A DNA stretch of 44,303 bases from Paraplanobispora takensis. Its GTDB lineage: Bacteria; Actinomycetota; Actinomycetes; Streptosporangiales; Streptosporangiaceae. Both the position numbers and the translations under genes were made by a program. Each line of letters opens with the position of its first letter. Within the stretch, counting starts at the first letter, position 1. The DNA lies in the NCBI RefSeq assembly GCF_016863195.1, contig NZ_BOOK01000026.1, positions 1 through 44,303 of the forward strand, written 5' to 3'. Below the pieces are notes generated by a model. It was given only the letters and a program-made list of their open reading frames with translations, searched no databases and was not told the DNA's origin. This document shows positions 8,103 to 15,355 of this stretch, in pieces.

Positions 8103-8163
8103 ACATGGTCCGGCGGTGGGGGGTGCCGGTTACCGACACGGCGACAGACACCAAGGAGCCATC

Positions 8164-9513
8164 GTGACCGACTCTCCACACGCCGTTCATCGGGGCACAC
8201 CTCGCAAGGCGGCCGTCGCCGCCTGGATCGGCAGCGCGCTGGAGTACTACGACTTCTTCATCTACGGCAGCGCCGCCGCCCTGATCTTCTCCAAGGTCTT
8301 CTTCGACGCCTCCGACCCGGCCACCGCGACGCTCCAGTCGCTGGCCACCTTCGGGGTCGCCTACGCCGCCCGGCCGGTCGGCGCGTTCTTCCTCGGCCAC
8401 TACGGCGACCGGTTCGGCCGCAAGAAGATCATGGTGTTCACGCTGATCCTGATGGGCGTGTCCACCTTCCTCATCGGCTGCCTGCCCACCCGCGAGCAGG
8501 TCGGCGGCCTCGCCCCCGTGCTGCTGGTGATCCTGCGCGTCATGCAGGGACTGTCGGCCGCCGGCGAGCAGGCCAGCGCCAACTCCATGACCCTGGAGCA
8601 CGCCCCGCAGAACCGCCGCGGCTACTACACCAGCTTCACCCTGAACGGCACGCAGTTCGGCCAGATCCTGGCCACCCTCGTCTTCATCCCCGTCGCCGCC
8701 CTCCCCGAGGAGCAGCTGCTGAGCTGGGGCTGGCGGGTGCCGTTCTGGCTCAGCGTCGCCGTCGCCGTGGTGGGCTGGGTCATCCGGCGCAAGCTCGACG
8801 AGACCCCCGCCTTCGAGCAGGAGGTCGCCCAGGGCACCGTGCCGAAGCTCCCGCTGGCCGACCTCTTCCGCGACCACTGGCGCAGCGTGCTCCGGGTGGT
8901 GTGCGCCGCCCTGATCGCCACGGTCAGCACCATCTTCACCGTCTGGGCGCTCAACTACGCCACCGGCGACGCCGTCGGCCTGGACAAGGCCACCATGCTC
9001 TGGGTCAGCACCGCCGCCAACGCCGTCGCCCTCCTGGCGCTGCCGCTCTGGGCGACCCTGTCGGACCGCATCGGCCGCAAGCCCGTCTTCCTCATCGGCG
9101 CCGTCGGCAGCCCGATCATGATCTTCTTCTACCTGGCGGCCATCAACTCCAAGAGCTACCCCCTGATCTTCCTTGTGGGGATCCTCACCCTCGGCGTCGT
9201 CTACAGCGCCTCCAACGGCATCTGGCCCTCGCTGTACGGCGAGATGTTCACCACCCGCGTCCGGCTGTCCGGCATGGCGATCGGCACCCAGATCGGCTTC
9301 GCCATCGCCGGCTTCGCGGTGGCCACCGCCGCCGGGATCGTCACCCCGGAGGGCTGGCTGGGCCTGCAGGGCTGGGTCGGTGTCGCGATCTTCACCGGCA
9401 TCCTGTGCACGATCAGCGCCGTGGCCGTCGCCACCGCCCGGGAGACCTACCGCGTCCCTACCGGGGAGCTGGGCCTGCCTGGAGGGAAGGACGCGCTGAC
9501 GGTGACCGGCTGA
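8164..9513 (+). CDS. MHS-family MFS transporter, probable shikimate importer
   Basis: The 449-residue protein starts at GTG 8164, behind AAGGAG; a GTG at 8116 would place the start in the leader without a ribosome site. It has twelve predicted membrane helices and the signatures of the metabolite:H+ symporter branch: IGSALEYYDFFIYG in helix 1, GHYGDRFGRKK after helix 2, and RVMQGLSAAGE in helix 4. E. coli ShiA (shikimate) and PcaT-like proteins belong here. Divergence from the dehydrogenase/dehydratase operon with shared operators supports shikimate or a related hydroaromatic acid. Its last 56 bases overlap the end of the convergent exporter gene. Confidence 0.88.
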   Translation: MTDSPHAVHRGTPRKAAVAAWIGSALEYYDFFIYGSAAALIFSKVFFDASDPATATLQSLATFGVAYAARPVGAFFLGHYGDRFGRKKIMVFTLILMGVSTFLIGCLPTREQVGGLAPVLLVILRVMQGLSAAGEQASANSMTLEHAPQNRRGYYTSFTLNGTQFGQILATLVFIPVAALPEEQLLSWGWRVPFWLSVAVAVVGWVIRRKLDETPAFEQEVAQGTVPKLPLADLFRDHWRSVLRVVCAALIATVSTIFTVWALNYATGDAVGLDKATMLWVSTAANAVALLALPLWATLSDRIGRKPVFLIGAVGSPIMIFFYLAAINSKSYPLIFLVGILTLGVVYSASNGIWPSLYGEMFTTRVRLSGMAIGTQIGFAIAGFAVATAAGIVTPEGWLGLQGWVGVAIFTGILCTISAVAVATARETYRVPTGELGLPGGKDALTVTG

Positions 9514-10921
9514 GGGTCGAGATCACGAGGGCGACGACGATCACGACGGCCGCGACCGCGAAGGTGGTGCGCATGCCGGTGGCCACGGCCTCGGGGCCCG
9601 CCGTCGTGATGTCGGTCGTCGCCGACGCGAGCGCGAACACGGCGCCCATGACGGACGCGCCGGTGACGAGCCCGAGGTTGCGCGACAGGGTGAGCATGCC
9701 CGACACGACACCCCGCCGGTCGGGGCCGACGTCCGCCATGACGGCGGTGTTGTTGGCCGCCTGGAACAGGGCGTAGCCGGCGGTGGTGACGGCGATGGGG
9801 ACGACGTAGCCGAAAACGCCGAACGCGGACGGCGCCGCGGACAGGCCGAGGCAGCCGGCCGCCGTGCCGGTGAGCCCGGCGACGGTCATACGGCGCGTGC
9901 CGAGACGGTCCACGACCCGGCCGGCGGGCACACCGGTCAGCGCGGAGACGAGCGGGCCGGCCGACATGACGAGCCCGACGGCGGCCGCGCCGAGACCGAG
10001 CGCGCGGGACAGATAGAACGGCCCGACCACCAGCGTCGCCATCATCACCGTCGAGACGAGCGCGTTCATGGCGAGGCTCGCGCTCAGCGCCGGATCGCGG
10101 AACATCGCCGGCCGGATCAGGGGCGAGGCCGTCCTCGTCTCGACGAGGACGAAAAGCCCGGCTCCGGCGACGGCGGCCAGCAGCAGGACCGTGTTGAGCG
10201 GGCCGAAGGCGCCGTTCCCGGTCGTCATCGCCAGCGCGTAGGCCCCGAGCGCCAGGGCGAGCAGCAGCGTGCCCACCCGGTCGAAGCGGACCCGGCCGGT
10301 CTCCGGCCCCCGGCCGCCGGCGGGCAGGTGGCGGCGCGCGAGGACGAGGGCCAGGACGCCCAGCGGCACGTTGACCAGGAAGATCGCCCGCCAGCCGAGC
10401 CCGGAGATCAGAAGGCCGCCGAGCGACGGGCCGAGGGCGGTGCCGATCGCGGACATCGTCCCGAGCAGCCCCATGGCGCTGCCGGTCCTGTCCTTGGGGA
10501 CCGTCTCGCCGACGAACGCCATGGTGAGGGCCATCATGACGGCCGCCCCGAGCCCCTGCACCGCCCTGGCGGCGATCAGCGTCCAGAGCGACGGAGCGAC
10601 GCCGCACAGCACCGAGGCCGCCGTGAACAGCAGGATCCCCGCCAGCAGCAGCCGCCGGCGGCCGACGATGTCACCCAGCCGCCCGACGCTGACGACCATG
10701 GTGGTGATGGCCAGGAGATAGGCGAGGACGATCCACTGGACCGCCTGGAAGGAGGCGGTGAAAGCCTGCGCCAGCGTCGGCAGGGCGACGTTGGCGACGC
10801 TGATGCCGAGTGAGGACAGCAGCATGGACAGCGAGAGGCCGGCGAGCGCCCACCGGACCGAGGGCGCCCGTTCCGCGGGTCCGGTGGGCGCCTCGTTTCC
10901 TCCCGCGACAGGTGACTTCAC
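9458..10921 (-). CDS. DHA2-type MFS drug/metabolite exporter
   Basis: This 487-residue, probably 14-helix transporter is of the EmrB/QacA kind. Visible signatures are GRLGDIVGRRR after helix 2, RAVQGLGAAVMM in helix 4 and the motif-C-like GTALGPSLGGLL in helix 5. The chosen start is GTG 10921, with GGAG seven bases upstream. It is divergent from an XRE-cupin regulator gene starting at 11020, a common regulator-exporter layout. The 3' end reaches 56 bases into the convergent shikimate transporter gene, so the two mRNAs would be antisense over that stretch. Confidence 0.85.
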   Translation of the reverse strand: MKSPVAGGNEAPTGPAERAPSVRWALAGLSLSMLLSSLGISVANVALPTLAQAFTASFQAVQWIVLAYLLAITTMVVSVGRLGDIVGRRRLLLAGILLFTAASVLCGVAPSLWTLIAARAVQGLGAAVMMALTMAFVGETVPKDRTGSAMGLLGTMSAIGTALGPSLGGLLISGLGWRAIFLVNVPLGVLALVLARRHLPAGGRGPETGRVRFDRVGTLLLALALGAYALAMTTGNGAFGPLNTVLLLAAVAGAGLFVLVETRTASPLIRPAMFRDPALSASLAMNALVSTVMMATLVVGPFYLSRALGLGAAAVGLVMSAGPLVSALTGVPAGRVVDRLGTRRMTVAGLTGTAAGCLGLSAAPSAFGVFGYVVPIAVTTAGYALFQAANNTAVMADVGPDRRGVVSGMLTLSRNLGLVTGASVMGAVFALASATTDITTAGPEAVATGMRTTFAVAAVVIVVALVISTLSRSPSARPSLQAGPAPR

Positions 10922-11000
10922 CGTGGACTCCGTTCCGTGGGCTCGGCCGTACCGGACGTGGTGCGGGCCGTGCCCACGGTGCCCTCCACCGATGAAGACA

Positions 11001-11026
11001 GCAAAGTAAAGTTGCCGATATGGCAA
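11001..11026. promoter_or_regulatory. Overlapping inverted repeats at the XRE gene start, likely operator
   Basis: TTGCC (11012-11016) and GGCAA (11022-11026) flank GATAT, and the ATG start of the regulator (11020) is inside this palindrome. A second dyad, GCAA (11001-11004) with TTGC (11012-11015), shares the middle arm. The three alternating arms suit a dimeric helix-turn-helix protein, most simply the XRE regulator repressing itself and the divergent exporter. Confidence 0.5.
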
Positions 11027-11598
11027 ACGACGACGCCGCGGTCCTGGCCTCCGTGGGCCCGCGGCTGCGCGAGCTGCGCGCCAGGCGCGGCATGACCCTG
11101 ACCCGGCTCGCGGAGGCCACCGGCATCTCGGTCAGCACCCTGTCCCGTCTCGAATCCGGCGAGCGCAAGCCCAACCTGGAGCTGCTGCTGCCGCTCGCGC
11201 GCGCCTACCAGGTGCCGCTCGACGAGCTCGTCGGCGCGCCGCCGGTGGGCGACCCGCGGGTACGGCTCAAGCCGTTCAAGAGGGACGACTCGACGATCGT
11301 GCCGCTGACCCAGCACCCCGGCGGGTTGCAGGCGTTCAAGATGGTCATCGACGTCACCCGGTGCGACCCCGAGCCGCGCACGCACGAGGGGTACGAGTGG
11401 CTGTACGTGCTCAGCGGGAGGCTGCGGCTGGTGCTCGCCGAGCACGACATCGTGCTCAAGTCGGGCGAGGCCGCGGAGTTCGACACCCGGCTGCCGCACT
11501 GGTTCGGCAGCACCGGGGAGGCGCCGGTGGAGGTCCTCAGCCTGTTCGGGCCCCAGGGCGAGCGCGTGCACGTCCGCGCTAAACCACGCGGGGCGTAG
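11020..11598 (+). CDS. XRE-cupin transcriptional regulator
   Basis: The 192-residue protein has an N-terminal XRE helix-turn-helix (about 13-70; LAEATGISVSTLSRLESGERKP is clearly visible in pieces) and a C-terminal cupin barrel (about 105-185; a THEGYEWLYVLSG strand and a final HWFG turn). Such COG1396-type regulators sense small ligands through the cupin domain. No strong ribosome site precedes ATG 11020 and the codon lies in a palindrome, so the mRNA may be leaderless or nearly so. It probably controls the divergent exporter gene. Confidence 0.9.
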   Translation: MANDDAAVLASVGPRLRELRARRGMTLTRLAEATGISVSTLSRLESGERKPNLELLLPLARAYQVPLDELVGAPPVGDPRVRLKPFKRDDSTIVPLTQHPGGLQAFKMVIDVTRCDPEPRTHEGYEWLYVLSGRLRLVLAEHDIVLKSGEAAEFDTRLPHWFGSTGEAPVEVLSLFGPQGERVHVRAKPRGA

Positions 11599-11607
11599 CC
11601 CGGCCAC

Positions 11608-11673
11608 GCCGTACGACCCGGGTGACGCCGTACGGCCCGCGCAACCGGCCTCGGCGGCGCCGTACGACCCGGG
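11608..11673. repeat. Three copies of a GCCGTACGACCCGGG-type element
   Basis: GCCGTACGACCCGGG occurs at 11608-11622 and 11659-11673, with a variant (GCCGTACGGCCCG) at 11627-11639. They fill the gap between the XRE gene and the Nudix gene. Each contains the palindrome CGTACG. It may be a repeat family or a structured 3' end; no function is assigned. Confidence 0.5.
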
Positions 11674-11718
11674 CGGCCGGGCGGAGAAAGCGATGGTCGC
11701 CTCCGGGCGGCCGTGTCT

Positions 11719-12240
11719 ATGCTCACCTTCGTGCCTGAAGCGATCTACCGTCCCACCGCCCGCGTCCTCCTGCTCGACGACGACGACCGGATCCTGTTGT
11801 GGCGCGGTCGCGGCCCGACCGAGAGCCCCGAGTACGCCTGGTTCACACCGGGCGGCGGTGTGGACCCGGGGGAGACCCTCACCGCGGCGGCCGCCCGGGA
11901 GCTGCGCGAGGAGACCGGCAACACCGTCTCCCCAGAGAACTTCGGCCCGGTGGTGGCGGTCAGCTCCGGCTACTGGCGCCACCGCGACGGCAGGCTGTTT
12001 TTCGCCGAGGACTCCTACTTCCTGCTGCGCCTGTCCGAGCCGATCGTGGACGTCTCCGGCATGGAGGATCTCGAGCACTCCCTGCTCGACACCTTCCGCT
12101 GGTGGACCCTGCCCGAGCTCCGGACCGGCGGCGAGTTCACCATCCCCGTCGATCTCGCGGACCTGCTGGACCGGCTGCTCTCCGGCCCGCCGCAGGAGCC
12201 GATCGTGCTGCCCTGGCACCGCCCCGAGATCACCGGATAA
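11719..12240 (+). CDS. Nudix hydrolase
   Basis: The 173-residue protein carries a canonical Nudix box: Gly46, Glu52, Arg60-Glu61-Leu62, Glu64-Glu65 and Gly67 match GX5EX7REUXEEXGU, giving the divalent-metal pyrophosphohydrolase site. The substrate class cannot be read from sequence. An ATG at 11719 is used here; GTG codons at 11713 and 11731 are possible alternatives since no clear ribosome site is visible. The short C-terminal segment ending LPWHRPEITG is typical of small actinobacterial Nudix proteins. It stands alone after the XRE gene. Confidence 0.88.
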   Translation: MLTFVPEAIYRPTARVLLLDDDDRILLWRGRGPTESPEYAWFTPGGGVDPGETLTAAAARELREETGNTVSPENFGPVVAVSSGYWRHRDGRLFFAEDSYFLLRLSEPIVDVSGMEDLEHSLLDTFRWWTLPELRTGGEFTIPVDLADLLDRLLSGPPQEPIVLPWHRPEITG

Positions 12241-12325
12241 GCGTTCTTCCACCGGGCTGCAACCCTCCTCGCCCATCCTGCTGTCCTGACCGAGGCCGCC
12301 GCAGGACGCCGGAGGAGGCGCAGCC

Positions 12326-13168
12326 ATGGACCTGGCAGGCACCGACGTGTGGGACGGCGCGCTCACCGTGCTCAAGGATCCGCTCTTCGCCGTCCTGCTG
12401 GCCGTACTCCTGGCCTTCCTCGGCAGCCGGGCGGGCTGGCGGCTGATCAAGATGCTGCTGTTCTGCGGCGCCGTCGGGGTCTTCGTCTGGGTGGCGATCA
12501 ACTATCCCTCGGCCGGCGAGGCGGCCGGGGCGATCGTCGGGGCCGTCGTGACGATCGTGCTGTGGCTCCTCGCCGCCGTCACGATCATCACCGTGGCCGT
12601 GATCGTCGGCGTGCTCGTCATGTATCTGCGGTCTGAGCCCCTCACCGAGCGGGACCTGCGCCCGCTCCCCCGGCGCACGGATCGGGACCGCCGCCGGCGC
12701 GGCCCCTCCGGCGACGCGGACGACCCGGTCCAGGACTGGGGCGACCGGTTCGACGAGCTGGCCGAGCGCCTCGTCGAACTCCTGCCCGACCTCGACCGCA
12801 TCGACGACGACAACCCCTTCCGGACGGCCGCCGACCTCGCCAGGCTCTACTTCTCCGGTCTCTCCTCGCGCATGCCGCCGATCAGGTCCCTCCACGCCGA
12901 GTGCGACGACGCGATCGAGGACCTCGCCGACGCCCTGCAGGCGCTCGGAGCCGACGCCGACCCCGACAGACTGCGCAGGATCGCCCGCTCCCGGGTGTTC
13001 CTGCCGGGCCGGCGGGAGTGGGAGGCGTTCATGGAGGAGGCCGGCGCGGGCGTCCCGCACACCGTCCTGCGGATCCTCCTCCTCGACCGCAGATGGCGCG
13101 AGGTCGGGACGATCTTCTACAAGTGCTACTTCTGCAACCGCCTCCTGCTCGGCGAACTCGAGCACTGA
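12326..13168 (+). CDS. Unrecognised membrane protein with C-terminal CxxC
   Basis: I do not recognise this 280-residue protein. ATG 12326 has a strong GGAGGAGG site. Three hydrophobic segments (about 18-35, 40-58 and 67-100, the last long enough for two passes) are followed by a basic Arg/Pro patch and an acidic, helical soluble part (about 130-280). The very C-terminus, KCYFCNRLLLGELEH, places a CxxC at 267/270, which could bind metal or be redox-active. Two small stress-type genes follow on the same strand, but the 113-base gap makes co-transcription uncertain. Confidence 0.75.
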   Translation: MDLAGTDVWDGALTVLKDPLFAVLLAVLLAFLGSRAGWRLIKMLLFCGAVGVFVWVAINYPSAGEAAGAIVGAVVTIVLWLLAAVTIITVAVIVGVLVMYLRSEPLTERDLRPLPRRTDRDRRRRGPSGDADDPVQDWGDRFDELAERLVELLPDLDRIDDDNPFRTAADLARLYFSGLSSRMPPIRSLHAECDDAIEDLADALQALGADADPDRLRRIARSRVFLPGRREWEAFMEEAGAGVPHTVLRILLLDRRWREVGTIFYKCYFCNRLLLGELEH

Positions 13169-13281
13169 GCCACCGGCCGCCGGGGTTCTCGCGCTCCCGG
13201 GATGAGGCGCTCCGTGATGGAGGTGTGACCGCAGGTGAGCGGGGTAACGGACCGAGGTATGGGGGAAAGGAGTGATATTTC

Positions 13282-13494
13282 ATGCCTCGTCCTGGCAGTC
13301 ACTCATATGACACCGAACGCGCCCGGCTCCGCAAGAATCTGGAGCACGATCGGGGGATGAGCGAGAAGGAGCTCAAGAACCGCGTCGACAAGACCATGCA
13401 CTCGGATCCGGCCAAGCGTCCGCGCAAGGTCGGCGGCGACCGTGCCGACGGTCCCAAGGCCGAACGGCCGACCCGGGGCGGGGAGGGGGAGTGA
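13282..13494 (+). CDS. Small hydrophilic protein of unknown function
   Basis: This 70-residue, highly charged protein starts at ATG 13282 behind AAGGAG and overlaps nothing. The N-terminal half (SYDTERARLRKNLEHDRGM) is probably helical and the C-terminal half is Pro/Gly/Lys-rich and likely disordered. Its stop (TGA, 13492-13494) touches the next gene's ribosome site, so the two are probably co-translated. Small charged proteins like this, next to DUF2795 genes, are common in actinobacteria and sometimes labelled plasmid stabilisation proteins without evidence. Confidence 0.7.
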   Translation: MPRPGSHSYDTERARLRKNLEHDRGMSEKELKNRVDKTMHSDPAKRPRKVGGDRADGPKAERPTRGGEGE

Positions 13495-13495
13495 C

Positions 13496-13792
13496 ATGAC
13501 GCTGAAAACCGACCCCGATCTCGTCCGCAGCGCTCTGATGAGCCTGGACTATCCGGCCGACAAGCAGACGGTGGTACGGCACGCGATCGGCGCCGGAGCG
13601 CGGGATGAGGCCATCAAGGCGCTGTCCGCGCTGCCGCTGGGGACCTACGACAGCATCGACGAGATCCTGCGCTCGATCCCGCGTGATCCCGCGGAGGGGG
13701 AGGATCTCGGCGACGGCGAGCACGGCCTGCAGACCCGGGCCAAGTCCGTCGGGTCCCGCAGCCGGATCGCGGAGCATCTCCGAGAGCCGTGA
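13496..13792 (+). CDS. DUF2795 domain protein
   Basis: The 98-residue protein begins at ATG 13496, one base after the previous stop, with GGGGAGGGGGAG as its ribosome site. Residues 10-60 fit DUF2795: LMSLDYPADKQTVVRHAIG, then ALSALPLGTYDSIDEIL. This fold is a small helical module of unknown function, often found in stress-related actinobacterial genes. The C-terminal tail is charged and probably flexible. It forms a two-gene unit with the small gene before it and ends just before a pair of hairpins. Confidence 0.8.
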   Translation: MTLKTDPDLVRSALMSLDYPADKQTVVRHAIGAGARDEAIKALSALPLGTYDSIDEILRSIPRDPAEGEDLGDGEHGLQTRAKSVGSRSRIAEHLREP

Positions 13793-13812
13793 CGACCTCG
13801 TCCTGAGCCGGA

Positions 13813-13844
13813 CCGGGGTCCCGGGAACGAGATGAGGACCCCGG
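13813..13844 (+). terminator. Hairpin after the DUF2795 gene
   Basis: CCGGGGTCC (13813-13821) pairs with GGACCCCGG (13836-13844), 21 bases after the stop codon. There is no T-tract, so it is a terminator-like hairpin only. Confidence 0.45.
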
Positions 13845-13858
13845 GAGGGACCCGGACT

Positions 13859-13884
13859 CCCGGGCCCGGCAGTCCGGGCCCGGG
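13859..13884. terminator. Strong bidirectional hairpin between convergent genes
   Basis: CCCGGGCCCGG (13859-13869) and CCGGGCCCGGG (13874-13884) form a perfect 11-bp stem with a four-base CAGT loop. It sits between the plus-strand DUF2795 gene and the end of the minus-strand AhpD-like gene (13891), where a two-way terminator is expected. No T-run follows, as is usual in high-GC actinobacteria. Confidence 0.65.
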
Positions 13885-13890
13885 CCGGGT

Positions 13891-14349
13891 TCAGGCGTGG
13901 CGGTGGGAGCCGGCGACCAGGCGGGTGGTCACGCCGATCCGGTTCCACGCGTTGATCGTGGCGATCGCCACCACCAGCGCGGCCAGCGTCTCCTCGTCGT
14001 AGTGCCGCGCCGCCTCGTCCCACACCGCGTCGGGTACGGCCTCGCCGCGGTCGGCCAGCCGGGTGGCCTCCTCGGTCAGGGCGAACGCGGCGCGCTCGGC
14101 GTCGGTGAAGTACGGCGCCTCCCGCCAGGCGGCGACCGCGAAGATCCGCTCGTCGCTCTCCCCGGCCTGCTTCATGTCGTGGGAGTGCATGTCCACGCAG
14201 AAGCCGCAGCCGTTGATCTGGCTGGCGCGCAGCTTCACCAGCTCCAGCGTGCTGTGCGGCAGGCTGCTCGTGCGCAGGAACCGCTCCAGGCCCAGCATCG
14301 CGTTGTACGCCTCCGGGGCGAGTTCCGCGACGTTCATCCGTGGCTTCAC
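13891..14349 (-). CDS. AhpD-like carboxymuconolactone decarboxylase-family protein
   Basis: The 152-residue protein carries the AhpD-like core: LRASQINGCGFCVDMHSHD, with Cys-X-X-Cys and a following His. That is the thiol redox centre used by this family to reduce peroxides or peroxiredoxins. The start is GTG 14349, with GAGGAG upstream; it overlaps the sigma-factor stop by four bases (GTGA), so translation is coupled. Carboxymuconolactone decarboxylase-type genes are one of the three classes (the so-called COE genes) typically linked to ECF41 sigma factors, and this pair fits exactly. Its exact substrate is unknown. Confidence 0.88.
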   Translation of the reverse strand: MKPRMNVAELAPEAYNAMLGLERFLRTSSLPHSTLELVKLRASQINGCGFCVDMHSHDMKQAGESDERIFAVAAWREAPYFTDAERAAFALTEEATRLADRGEAVPDAVWDEAARHYDEETLAALVVAIATINAWNRIGVTTRLVAGSHRHA

Positions 14350-15278
14350 TTGAGTCTCCTCAGCTTGTTCGGATTCATCACGATGTCGATCTCGGTGATC
14401 CGCCCGCCGGAGACGGTCAGGCTCAGCACGCCGACGAGCTCCTCCCCGTGGAACCGGAGCAGCCCCGGCGAGCCGTTGACCGTCGAGGGGCGCAGCCGTT
14501 GACCGGCGCCGAAGCGCTCGGCCGTACCGAGGACGAAACGGGCGACCTTCGCCGCGCCGAGGATCGGCCGCCGGGCCGCGCTCACGACTCCGCCGCCGTC
14601 GCTGACCAGCACCACGTCCGGATCGAGCAGCGCGAGCAGGGCGTCCATGTTCCGGCCGCCGGTCGCCTCGACGAAGGCGTCCACCACCTTGCGGTGCTCG
14701 GCCGTGTCCACGTCGAACCGGGGGGCGCGCGCCGAGACGTGCTTCCTGGCCCGGGCCGCGAGCTGACGGCAGGCCGCGGGGGTGCGCCCCACGGCCCGGC
14801 CCACCTCGGTGAACGGCAGGCCGAACACGTCGTGCAGGACGAACGCGGTGCGCTCGGCCGGACTGAGCGACTCCAGCACGACCAGCATGGCCATGCTCAT
14901 CGACTCGTCCAGCGTCACGCGATCCGCCGGGTCCCCGCCCTGCACGACGGGCTCGGGCAGCCACGGCCCCACGTACTCCTCCCGGCGCACACGGGCCGAG
15001 CGCAGCACGTCCAGAGCGAGCCGGGAGACCGTGACCACCAGCCACCCGGTGATGTCGTGGATCTGCGCCCGGTCGGCGTGGACCAGGCGCAGCCAGGCGT
15101 CCTGCACCACGTCGTCGGCCTCGTCCACGCTGCCGAGAAGGCCGTAGGCCACCCCCACCAGCCGGGGCCGGATGGCGGTGAACTCCGCGGCGAGCTCCTC
15201 GTCGCCCACGCGCAACCCCTCGTCGCCCATGCGCGGTTCCTCGTCGCCCACGTGACGGCCGAGATCTTCATCGTTCAC
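14346..15278 (-). CDS. ECF41-type sigma factor (SigJ-like) with SnoaL-like C-terminal domain
   Basis: This sigma-70-family factor has region 2 (about residues 30-95; LLGSVDEADDVVQDAWLRL) and region 4 (about 130-180; LPFTEVGRAVGRTPAACRQL). A fused NTF2/SnoaL-like extension (about 190-300) follows. The extension carries the ECF41 hallmarks DGGG (VSDGGGVVS) and an NPDKL-like NPNKL near the C-terminus; in the family this domain tunes activity in place of an anti-sigma factor. I place the start at GTG 15278 (310 residues). An in-frame ATG at 15314 lies inside the -35 element of the gene's own ECF41-type promoter, so it cannot be on that transcript. The N-terminus holds three VGDEELR-like heptads. 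Confidence 0.85.
   Translation of the reverse strand: MNDEDLGRHVGDEEPRMGDEGLRVGDEELAAEFTAIRPRLVGVAYGLLGSVDEADDVVQDAWLRLVHADRAQIHDITGWLVVTVSRLALDVLRSARVRREEYVGPWLPEPVVQGGDPADRVTLDESMSMAMLVVLESLSPAERTAFVLHDVFGLPFTEVGRAVGRTPAACRQLAARARKHVSARAPRFDVDTAEHRKVVDAFVEATGGRNMDALLALLDPDVVLVSDGGGVVSAARRPILGAAKVARFVLGTAERFGAGQRLRPSTVNGSPGLLRFHGEELVGVLSLTVSGGRITEIDIVMNPNKLRRLK
15195..15257. repeat. Three imperfect 21-bp repeats in the sigma-factor gene
   Basis: Units at 15195-15215, 15216-15236 and 15237-15257 all contain CTCGTCGCCCA. On the coding strand they give HVGDEEP, RMGDEGL and RVGDEEL, an acidic N-terminal stretch ahead of sigma region 2. Confidence 0.85.
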
Positions 15279-15286
15279 GCCATGAG

Positions 15287-15313
15287 GACGAGGCAGCCCC
15301 GCGTTGTGTGACA
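15287..15313 (-). promoter_or_regulatory. ECF41-type autoregulatory promoter
   Basis: On the minus strand TGTCACA (15313-15307) is followed after exactly 16 bases by CGTC (15290-15287). As I recall it, this is the consensus for ECF41 promoters. Eight bases after CGTC comes GTG 15278, so the transcript would be leaderless or nearly so. The promoter would make the sigma/AhpD operon self-activating. Confidence 0.75.
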
Positions 15314-15355
15314 TCCGGTTCCGACCGGGATCGGAGACCGCGTGCGGAGAGGTGG

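Noticed and set aside
5340-9513. A petrobactin-type (AsbF) siderophore locus
   Set aside because: The dehydratase is the fused QsuB type with a dehydrogenase and transporter; no siderophore synthetase is present.
15279-15314. ATG 15314 as the sigma-factor start
   Set aside because: The ATG overlaps TGTCACA, the predicted -35 of the gene's own promoter, and no ribosome site precedes it.
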